In this document: piece by piece, positions 1 through 4,694 of the stretch
Numbering within the stretch: the first letter of the stretch is position 1
Layout of the letters: each line of letters starts with the position of its first letter
Assembly (NCBI GenBank): GCA_005791325.1
Contig: SXXA01000111.1
Span: 1-5,121 of the forward strand
DNA length: 5,121 nucleotides
Source: Actinomycetota bacterium
Lineage (GTDB): Bacteria > Margulisbacteria > Marinamargulisbacteria > SXXA01
Reading direction: 5' to 3'
Notes under the pieces: model-generated
Told to the model about the DNA's origin: nothing
Databases searched by the model: none
What the model saw: only the letters and a program-made list of their open reading frames with translations
Position numbers and translations under genes: made by a program

Positions 1-537
1 GAAAGAACTAGTCTGTTGTGAAATAATAATAAAAGATAAATTATCCTTCACAATGCCATAAACAATCCATATCACGATTAATAGTTTAATGGTTGATTTT
101 ATTAATTCAACCAATTGCTTCATTGAAAACAATTCTTTTAACCCATTAATGGGGTTGAGTTTATCCAGTTTAGGGGATAGGGACTCCATCGAAATTAAAA
201 ACCCCGTTTGAATGGCCTCGACCAAGGCAGCTAGACCAAACATAAATAAAAAAATAGGGAGCATGGCGTAAAAAAATGTGGTAAGGCCTTGCATCATAAG
301 GAATCCAAATGTGGCATAGGTCATGGGGGTGCTAATATAGCTAAATGTGGTGCGTAATAGTTGGTCGAGGTGGGTCCACATCGGCAAGGCAAAGGCTTTT
401 AAAAGATAAAAGGATACAATAAACATAATGGCAGCCGTTAAATCTGCACTTTTGGCAATTTGCCCTTTTTTACGGGCTTCCCGCAACTTATGTGGGGTGG
501 GTTCTTCGGTTTTTTCGCCTGAATCTTGTTCGCCCAT
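1..537 (-). CDS. flhB: FlhB, flagellar type III export gate/substrate-specificity switch protein (N-terminal part)
   Basis: Inner-membrane component of the flagellar export gate. The family wraps around the FliPQR core, and its cytoplasmic C-terminal domain switches export from rod/hook to filament substrates after self-cleavage at Asn-Pro-Thr-His. I translated the frame by hand: it is open for 179 codons from ATG 535-537 to the window edge. The N-terminus carries the FlhB hallmark EKTEEPTPHKLREARKKGQI (residues 8-27). Hydrophobic segments follow at about 33-53, 79-112 and 144-166, and the typical SPKLDKLNPINGLKELFS stretch lies at 121-138. The fourth membrane segment and the cleavage motif lie beyond the window, so autocleavage cannot be judged. 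The start lies three bases after the fliR stop. A modest Shine-Dalgarno AGGT sits in the last fliR codons, with AGG six bases from the ATG. Identification is very secure. Confidence 0.97.
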   Translation of the reverse strand, partial: MGEQDSGEKTEEPTPHKLREARKKGQIAKSADLTAAIMFIVSFYLLKAFALPMWTHLDQLLRTTFSYISTPMTYATFGFLMMQGLTTFFYAMLPIFLFMFGLAALVEAIQTGFLISMESLSPKLDKLNPINGLKELFSMKQLVELIKSTIKLLIVIWIVYGIVKDNLSFIIISQQTSSF

Positions 538-540
538 ACG

Positions 541-1311
541 TTACCTACTTAACAAATAAAGGGTTTGACTCACATGTTGCGCGGTTGTTTCCATTAATTG
601 ACTAATGGTAACCGACAAGGATGGAACGGATGCTAAAAAGATAATAACGGCGACCAGTGGTTTGATTTGGCTACCCAATTGAAAGACATTGATTTGCTGT
701 GCCACTTTATTCATTAGGCCAAAACCCAAGTCAACCAAAAAAATCACCAATAAAATCGGAGCCGAAATTAATAGAGCCATTGAAAATAAATGGGTGCCCA
801 ACGTTACAATATAATAGGATCCTTTGGCGATATTGACATGGCTGGCTACTGGGATGAGTTGGTAACTCTGTAATAGGGCGGATAATACAAAGTGGTGCCC
901 ATCTAGGCACAAAAACATCATGGTGGCGGTATTTTTTAATACCAAGGATAATAAGGCCATGGAGCGACCTGAGGTGGGGTCTAACGTGGCGGCCACGCTT
1001 AATCCCCCTTGAGAATCCATTAAATTTCCGGCAAATTCCATGCTGGTGAGTAAAAAATCACAGACGAAACCCATCATGGCCCCAATTAAAAATTCGGTGA
1101 GTGTGGCTAATAATAATGACAGACCATCATCAAAAGAATGACGAGGACTTGGAACAATAAATAACAATAAAAATGAGACCCAAAAAATGAGCGACACCTT
1201 GCTCATCATCATTAAGTCACGACGATTAAAAATGGGTGCTGTTAGAATGAGTCCACCCATTCTAAACGCAATTAGCCCAAACTGGATGATTAATTCAGGG
1301 GTAATGAACAT
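541..1311 (-). CDS. fliR: FliR, flagellar type III export gate membrane protein
   Basis: Integral membrane protein that, in the family, joins FliP and FliQ in the helical export-gate core. The 256 residues match the usual FliR length. Signature regions are FRMGGLILTAPIF (16-28), the EFLIGAMMGF segment (73-82), AGNLMDSQGGLS (94-105), a DGHHFVLSAL segment (137-146) with the conserved Asp-Gly-His-His, and the C-terminal block LLVIFLVDLGFG plus QQINVFQLGSQIKP (187-218), equivalent to the family's P-Q-hydrophobic-N-V-F region. Several hydrophobic helices span the whole protein. ATG 1309-1311 gives a normal FliR N-terminus. There is no clear Shine-Dalgarno in the 26-base gap after fliQ, the only gap of note in this operon, so translation may rely on ribosomes arriving from fliQ. 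An upstream ATG in that gap is out of frame. Confidence 0.97.
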   Translation of the reverse strand: MFITPELIIQFGLIAFRMGGLILTAPIFNRRDLMMMSKVSLIFWVSFLLLFIVPSPRHSFDDGLSLLLATLTEFLIGAMMGFVCDFLLTSMEFAGNLMDSQGGLSVAATLDPTSGRSMALLSLVLKNTATMMFLCLDGHHFVLSALLQSYQLIPVASHVNIAKGSYYIVTLGTHLFSMALLISAPILLVIFLVDLGFGLMNKVAQQINVFQLGSQIKPLVAVIIFLASVPSLSVTISQLMETTAQHVSQTLYLLSR

Positions 1312-1337
1312 GTTGAATGGTCATCAATTGGGATGGC

Positions 1338-1607
1338 TTATTTAACATAATCAGGAATATGGGACCAAAGTTCGATGGTCATTTCAAGCATAACGCGGGC
1401 AATCCAAGGAAAGGTGGCGGCTACGACCAATAATACCACAATCATTTTGGGAACAAAGGTGAGGGTTTGCTCTTGAACATGGGTGATGGCTTGAATGAGG
1501 GCAATAATTAAACCCACCAATAACCCAATGCCCACACTAGGTAAGGAGGTAATAATAACCACTTGAATGGCGGTATTTAAAATGGCGGTGACGGTGTCTA
1601 AATTCAT
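1338..1607 (-). CDS. fliQ: FliQ, flagellar type III export gate membrane protein
   Basis: Small two-helix membrane protein that contributes several copies to the FliPQR export-gate core. The 89 residues are the standard FliQ size. Two hydrophobic hairpin helices lie at about 13-38 and 53-78. They are joined by the diagnostic loop QAITHVQEQTLTFVPK (39-54), which holds the conserved Gln-Glu-Gln-Thr-Leu. A Pro-Trp follows near residues 67-68. The start codon overlaps the stop of the upstream secreted-protein gene as ATGA (1604-1607), so the two are probably translationally coupled. A run of seven G on the coding strand (1615-1621) ends seven bases before the ATG and may act as the ribosome-binding site. 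In most operons fliQ directly follows fliP; here one gene separates them. Confidence 0.97.
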   Translation of the reverse strand: MNLDTVTAILNTAIQVVIITSLPSVGIGLLVGLIIALIQAITHVQEQTLTFVPKMIVVLLVVAATFPWIARVMLEMTIELWSHIPDYVK

Positions 1608-2563
1608 AAGGCGGCCCCCCCACCAGCTAAATGAGCCGCAAACACCAAGTTAACGGGGTAATAACACCCCCCTTGTGGTAGGGTTTTAATCAGAACCTGT
1701 CGGCTTTCGTGGGGTTTAAGTGAAAAAGATTGCACTAGTTCGGGAGCTAGTTGTGTTTTGTAACTAATAAAAGAGGTTTCAATAATTCGATCATCAATAA
1801 CCAATACACCTCTGGTAATACCACCTAAGGGAGCCAAATAGAGTGCCACTGTTTGATGGGCTGCGGTTGGGTTTTTTAATAATGCTGTTATTTCATAAAT
1901 CATGCCATAATTACCACGCAATAAAATTTGAGATTGAGGGTCATATAAAAACTGGTTGCCACCCAACGCAATTTCTTGAATGGGGGTTTTAAAATCAACG
2001 ATTAATTGATGCTGTTGGGATGCCGAATCGAAAGACCCAAAACGATAGGGTTGGGAGGGTTGATGGAGTGCACTTGCCAACAAAAATGGTGGGTCAAGGG
2101 CATCAATGGTGAGGGTAACGTTAGACTGGTTGGTTTGGAATTCAAGTAAGGCCGTGGATACCATGTTGTGGCGCAAGGGTTGCGATAACAACTGAATGGA
2201 TTCCCCCGCTTGTAATACAAGATGGGTCCATTGATTGGCCACATGTTTTTCCCAATACAATCGGGCGGATCGGTGGCCGGCATAAATGCCATCCTCACTG
2301 GGGCCCCCCATCCCGTGGCGCCATTGGATGGTGACAGGGTAGGGGTTGGGGTTGGTTAATTGGGTCGACAATATAAAGGCCTCGGACGATCGGTTGATGT
2401 GATAATACATCAACCGTGTTAAGCCCTGATCAAGTGGGCTACTTACCAAGCGTCCGGGTTCATACAATTCTTCGGGATAATTACTAACAATGAGTCGGTC
2501 GGCATAACCAGATGTGATGCCACAAATAAGGATCAATAACACCCCGATCCACCATCGACTCAT
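1604..2563 (-). CDS. Unrecognised secreted protein with two probable beta-rich domains, inserted between fliP and fliQ
   Basis: Not a known flagellar protein that I can name. An upstream in-frame ATG at 2602 would lengthen it to 332 residues. I choose ATG 2561-2563 (319 residues) because it forms an ATGA overlap with the fliP stop, has GGTGAG six bases upstream, and places a signal peptide exactly at the N-terminus: MSRWW, then the hydrophobic stretch IGVLLILICGITSG, with a likely cut after Gly-Tyr-Ala at residue 21. The mature part has no further membrane segment and is rich in alternating polar/hydrophobic stretches. Two halves look similar: TQLTNPNPYPVTIQW (67-81) with GESIQLL downstream, and TALLKNPTAAHQTVALY (226-242) with HESRQVL downstream. 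The second half also has GNYGMIYEI (217-225), LGGITRG (246-252) and a final QGGCYYPVNLVF (297-308). These patterns resemble secreted proteins I vaguely recall from Gram-positive genomes annotated near copper-amine-oxidase-like domains; this is unverified. An extracytoplasmic, possibly flagellum-associated role is inferred from position only. Cys12 is not in a good lipobox. Confidence 0.85.
   Translation of the reverse strand: MSRWWIGVLLILICGITSGYADRLIVSNYPEELYEPGRLVSSPLDQGLTRLMYYHINRSSEAFILSTQLTNPNPYPVTIQWRHGMGGPSEDGIYAGHRSARLYWEKHVANQWTHLVLQAGESIQLLSQPLRHNMVSTALLEFQTNQSNVTLTIDALDPPFLLASALHQPSQPYRFGSFDSASQQHQLIVDFKTPIQEIALGGNQFLYDPQSQILLRGNYGMIYEITALLKNPTAAHQTVALYLAPLGGITRGVLVIDDRIIETSFISYKTQLAPELVQSFSLKPHESRQVLIKTLPQGGCYYPVNLVFAAHLAGGGAAL
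1615..1621 (-). promoter_or_regulatory. G7 tract, probable ribosome-binding site of fliQ
   Basis: On the coding strand seven G residues end seven bases before the fliQ ATG, inside the last glycine codons of the secreted-protein gene. GGGGG can pair with the anti-Shine-Dalgarno CCUCC through one G-U wobble, and the distance is ideal. No other purine-rich site lies closer. This is inferred from spacing. Confidence 0.5.
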
Positions 2564-3309
2564 TGATAACTCACCAATAATCCTTGGATAATTAAATTCC
2601 AACCATCGGCTAAAACAAATAATAAAATTTTAAAGGGCAACGAAATCATGGCGGGGGATAACATAAACATACCCAATGATAAAAGCACATTCGATACAAT
2701 CAAATCAATGACAATAAATGGAATAAATAACACAAATCCAATTTGAAAGGCCGCTCGCAATTCAGAAATAATAAAGGAAGGGATGAGTACAAAAATTGAA
2801 ATATCGTTATATGTCGCTGGTGCGGGGGCTTGGGAATATCGAATAAATAATTGAAGATCTTTTTCGCGGGTATGTTTTAACATAAAGGCTTTAAATGGTT
2901 TGGCGCCCCGCTCAAAAGCCTGTACTTGGGTAATTTCACCACGACTGTACGGTTCAATCGCCAACTGATTCACTTGTTGTAAAACGGGGGTCATAATGAA
3001 AATGGTTAAAAATAGGGCTAGGCCTGTAATGACCATATTCGGGGGGGCTTGTTGGGTGCCAATCGCTTGTCGAATCATACTTAATACAATGACAGTTCGT
3101 AAAAATGATGTGGTGGACATTAAAAAGAACGGGATAAACCCAATCGAACCCAACAACACCACCACACTCAGGGATTTGCTCAGGCTTTCGGAACCCACCA
3201 CAGGATCTAAATTTAAAAAGCCGGTGTCTTGACCAAAAATCAGGGCTGGAAAAATGCCGATGAGCAAGAGGGGAAGCCATTGTTTGAACACACGCCATAT
3301 GGGGGTCAT
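2560..3309 (-). CDS. fliP: FliP, flagellar type III export gate membrane protein
   Basis: Core subunit of the flagellar export gate; in the family five copies plus FliQ and FliR form the secretion channel entrance. The 249 residues match family length. An N-terminal signal-like helix (about 11-26, possible cut near Phe-Gly-Gln) is usual for FliP. Diagnostic blocks follow: TSFLRTVIVLSMIRQAIGTQ (67-86), then APPN (88-91); the MLKHTREKDLQLF segment (143-155) of the soluble loop; IPSFIISELRAAFQIGF (176-192); and ISLPFKILLFVLADGW (222-237). Four hydrophobic regions sit at about 46-66, 91-110, 176-210 and 213-245. The start has the best Shine-Dalgarno of the window, GGAGG six bases upstream, and overlaps the fliO stop as ATGA. 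A seven-C tract on the coding strand (3041-3047, residues 88-90) leaves the frame intact in this copy. Confidence 0.98.
   Translation of the reverse strand: MTPIWRVFKQWLPLLLIGIFPALIFGQDTGFLNLDPVVGSESLSKSLSVVVLLGSIGFIPFFLMSTTSFLRTVIVLSMIRQAIGTQQAPPNMVITGLALFLTIFIMTPVLQQVNQLAIEPYSRGEITQVQAFERGAKPFKAFMLKHTREKDLQLFIRYSQAPAPATYNDISIFVLIPSFIISELRAAFQIGFVLFIPFIVIDLIVSNVLLSLGMFMLSPAMISLPFKILLFVLADGWNLIIQGLLVSYQ
2570..2575 (-). promoter_or_regulatory. Ribosome-binding site deciding the start of the secreted-protein gene
   Basis: The coding strand reads GGTGAG, then TTATCA, then ATG at 2561-2563. The six-base spacer and the ATGA overlap with the fliP stop favour this start over the in-frame ATG 13 codons upstream, whose use would put extra polar residues before the signal peptide. 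Confidence 0.75.
3041..3047 (-). repeat. C7 homopolymer inside fliP
   Basis: Seven C on the coding strand encode the Ala-Pro-Pro at residues 88-90 of FliP. The frame is intact in this copy. Gain or loss of one base would truncate FliP after about a third of its length. In the + strand it reads as G7. Confidence 0.9.
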
Positions 3310-3548
3310 TCCAAACCTCCAGTGAGTGGGGTGATGCCGTGTGGGGTGACCCCAAGTAACATTTCTTTACCCCTAACTGACACAATCACCAACGACACCT
3401 GTTGATCCAATTGAACCCGATCCACCACGGACATGTCACCTGAAAAACGTTTGAGTTGCCACGTTTTAGCCAATCTCAAAGCCACGACCAATAAGGCACA
3501 CAACCCAGCAATGGTTAATAATAGCGAGAGTTGGTATAAAATGGGCAT
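3306..3548 (-). CDS. fliO: FliO, flagellar export-gate assembly protein (short form)
   Basis: Small bitopic membrane protein that in other bacteria helps assemble or stabilise FliP. The 80 residues hold one transmembrane helix (about 5-26) with a basic stretch after it (Arg25, Lys28, Lys33, Arg34). A compact cytoplasmic beta domain follows: MSVVDRVQLDQQVSLVIVSV (39-58), then RGKEMLLGVTPHGITPL (59-75). The 'hydrophobic-V-hydrophobic-V-x-G-x-x-x-L-L-G-V-T' pattern is the FliO signature. FliO is the least conserved export protein, and the position between fliN and fliP supports the call strongly. Its start overlaps the fliN stop by one base (TAATG), and no Shine-Dalgarno is visible in the end of fliN, so it probably depends on re-initiation by ribosomes finishing fliN. 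FliO has no counterpart in injectisomes, which argues that this is a flagellar and not a virulence-type export locus. Confidence 0.92.
   Translation of the reverse strand: MPILYQLSLLLTIAGLCALLVVALRLAKTWQLKRFSGDMSVVDRVQLDQQVSLVIVSVRGKEMLLGVTPHGITPLTGGLE
3316..3320 (-). promoter_or_regulatory. Strong ribosome-binding site of fliP
   Basis: A perfect GGAGG core lies six bases before the fliP ATG, within the last codons of fliO. It is the strongest Shine-Dalgarno in the window, so fliP can be initiated independently as well as by coupling to fliO. Confidence 0.85.
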
Positions 3549-3958
3549 TACATCGATGGTTGGGCAATCACATGGGTGACCCGCAACCCATAATTATTGT
3601 CAATGGCCACCACTTCCCCTTGGGCCACCACTTGGCCATTAACCACCAAATCCAATGGTTCGCCCACCAACCGATCCAACTCAATAATGGAGCCTTCACT
3701 CAATTCAAAAATTTCTTTTAAGGACACCTGGGCGCGCCCTAATTCCACGGATACACTGACTGGTATTTTTCGAAACATATCCATTTCCAGCTTGCGCCCC
3801 CCCATTTCTGAGCTTAATCCTGGAAACACCACATCGGATACCTTGGAATCATCGGAGGATGGTCGAGGGCGATCCGTCCGCGATGGGTTACTCGAAAATA
3901 CTTCCTCCATAATTGGATCTAAACCGTCTAGTGGGTCATCGAATTTTTTTGACATCAT
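3548..3958 (-). CDS. fliN: FliN, flagellar motor switch/C-ring protein
   Basis: Cytoplasmic C-ring protein; FliN multimers form the base of the switch complex and in the family dock the FliH-FliI export ATPase. The 136 residues contain a C-terminal SpoA (surface presentation of antigens) domain at about 64-133: IPVSVSVELGRAQVSLKEIF (65-84), then a GSIIELDRLVGEPLDLVVNG segment (89-108), and GEVVAIDNNYGLRVTHV (114-130). This is close to the family consensus. The first 60 residues are polar and probably flexible, with an acidic start (FDDPLDGLDP, 6-15) and VVFPGLSSE (43-51), which recalls the short hydrophobic motif often found before the FliN SpoA domain. It is a single-domain FliN, not the longer FliY type with CheC-like regions. 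ATG 3956-3958 is chosen over the adjacent ATG 3953-3955 because GAGG lies six bases before it. The first 23 bases overlap the parA-like gene. A seven-G tract lies in codons 52-55. Confidence 0.96.
   Translation of the reverse strand: MMSKKFDDPLDGLDPIMEEVFSSNPSRTDRPRPSSDDSKVSDVVFPGLSSEMGGRKLEMDMFRKIPVSVSVELGRAQVSLKEIFELSEGSIIELDRLVGEPLDLVVNGQVVAQGEVVAIDNNYGLRVTHVIAQPSM
3797..3803 (-). repeat. G7 homopolymer inside fliN
   Basis: Seven G on the coding strand span Met52-Gly53-Gly54-Arg55, in the flexible linker ahead of the SpoA domain. A one-base change would remove the whole SpoA domain. The frame is intact in this copy. Confidence 0.9.
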
Positions 3959-4694
3959 TTAATACCTCGCTTGATAATTGCAAATAGTCAGCCGCCGCTT
4001 TCGACTTGGGGGCGTATTCAAAAATGGTTTGACGGGATCCAGGGGCCTCTGAAAGGGCAATGCTGGCCCGAATGGGATGGCCAATCAGACCCGGAAAGAC
4101 CCGCTGTAAACTATCCATAATGTTTTGTGTTTTTTGATTTCTAGGGTCAAAGAAAGTGGGAATGATTTTACTAATGGATAATTCCCTAAATAATAATTTA
4201 TTGACCATTTGAATGTTTTTGAGCAACTGCCGAATCCCAACCAAGGACATGTATTCCATTGATACCGGAATCATGACCTCATCCGCATAGGTTAATGCAT
4301 TTTGATTGAGTAAATTCATGGATGGGGGGCAATCTAAAAAAATAAAGTCGTATTGGCGATCAATTTCCTCTAATCGGCGGGCTAATAAGGTTTCTCGACG
4401 GGGTAATCCTGCCAATTTTAGTTCAGCGGCAAATAATCGTTCGTTGGAAGGGATAATGTCCAACTGATTTCGTACAGATGAAATGGTGTCTTGTACCGGC
4501 TTAATACCCAATAATGCATCATATAACGTGACATCGGTGTCAACCCCACAGCAGTAACCAGCTGATCCCTGAGGGTCTATATCCACAATGAGTACCCGCT
4601 TACCATTCAGAGACAAACCATGTGCCAAATTAATGGTGGTGGTGGTTTTGCCGGTGCCGCCTTTGTAATTAATAATTGCAATTCGACGTGTCAT
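3936..4694 (-). CDS. ParA/Soj-type ATPase encoded in the flagellar operon
   Basis: Deviant-Walker-A ATPase of the ParA/MinD superfamily; such proteins position cargo by ATP-dependent dimerisation, usually on nucleoid DNA. The 252 residues are the size of a ParA lacking an N-terminal helix-turn-helix. Visible motifs are Walker A KGGTGKTT (11-18) with signature Lys11 and nucleotide-contacting Lys16; DIDPQGSA (38-45); Walker B/switch II FIFLDCPPS (117-125) with Asp121; and the C-terminal ParA block IALSEAPGSRQTIFEYAPKS (212-231). This favours ParA/Soj over FlhG/FleN or MinD: it starts directly at the beta strand, lacks the FlhG N-terminal Gln-Ala-x-x-Leu-Arg-type motif, and shows no obvious amphipathic membrane-targeting tail. 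The Arg residues common in chromosomal ParA just before Leu-Ser-Glu-Ala-Pro are replaced here (Ala210, Ala213), though Arg209 remains. No parB or parS is visible. It overlaps the upstream gene by ATGA and fliN by 23 bases, so I infer placement of the flagellum or of its C-ring parts. Only a weak AAGG lies nine bases before the start. Confidence 0.9.
   Translation of the reverse strand: MTRRIAIINYKGGTGKTTTTINLAHGLSLNGKRVLIVDIDPQGSAGYCCGVDTDVTLYDALLGIKPVQDTISSVRNQLDIIPSNERLFAAELKLAGLPRRETLLARRLEEIDRQYDFIFLDCPPSMNLLNQNALTYADEVMIPVSMEYMSLVGIRQLLKNIQMVNKLLFRELSISKIIPTFFDPRNQKTQNIMDSLQRVFPGLIGHPIRASIALSEAPGSRQTIFEYAPKSKAAADYLQLSSEVLNDVKKIR
3965..3968 (-). promoter_or_regulatory. Ribosome-binding site of fliN inside the ParA-like gene
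   Basis: The coding strand reads GAGG, then TATTAA, then ATG at 3956-3958. The site is embedded in the last codons of the ParA-like gene and favours the first of two adjacent fliN ATG codons (spacer six bases rather than nine). Confidence 0.7.

Noticed and set aside
1312..1337. Promoter or terminator in the fliQ-fliR gap
   Set aside because: The 26 bases hold no stem-loop with a T run and no convincing -35/-10 pair.
2300..2309. GGGGCCCC palindrome as a binding site
   Set aside because: It lies in codons for Gly-Gly-Pro of the secreted protein, and an eight-base palindrome alone does not support an operator.
2515..2563. Lipoprotein signal in the secreted protein (Cys at residue 13 region)
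   Set aside because: The residue before the only nearby Cys is Ile, where a lipobox needs Gly, Ala or Ser; cleavage after Gly-Tyr-Ala by an ordinary signal peptidase fits better.
2954..3385. Minus-strand open frame of 143 codons in another frame of fliP/fliO
   Set aside because: It lies within fliP and the fliO end, whose translations match their families along the full length. The alternative product is His/Cys/Pro-rich noise.
1..3958. Injectisome (virulence-type) secretion locus
   Set aside because: FliO has no injectisome counterpart, and FliN, FliP, FliQ, FliR and FlhB all read as flagellar versions in flagellar order.
3597..3962. Plus-strand open frame of 121 codons opposite fliN
   Set aside because: It is fully antisense to a confidently identified FliN, and its composition has no domain-like pattern.
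3936..4694. FlhG/FleN or MinD identity for the ATPase
   Set aside because: The motifs KGGTGKTT, DIDPQGSA and LSEAP...IFEY fit ParA/Soj better; no FlhF-activating N-terminal motif or clear membrane-targeting helix is visible.
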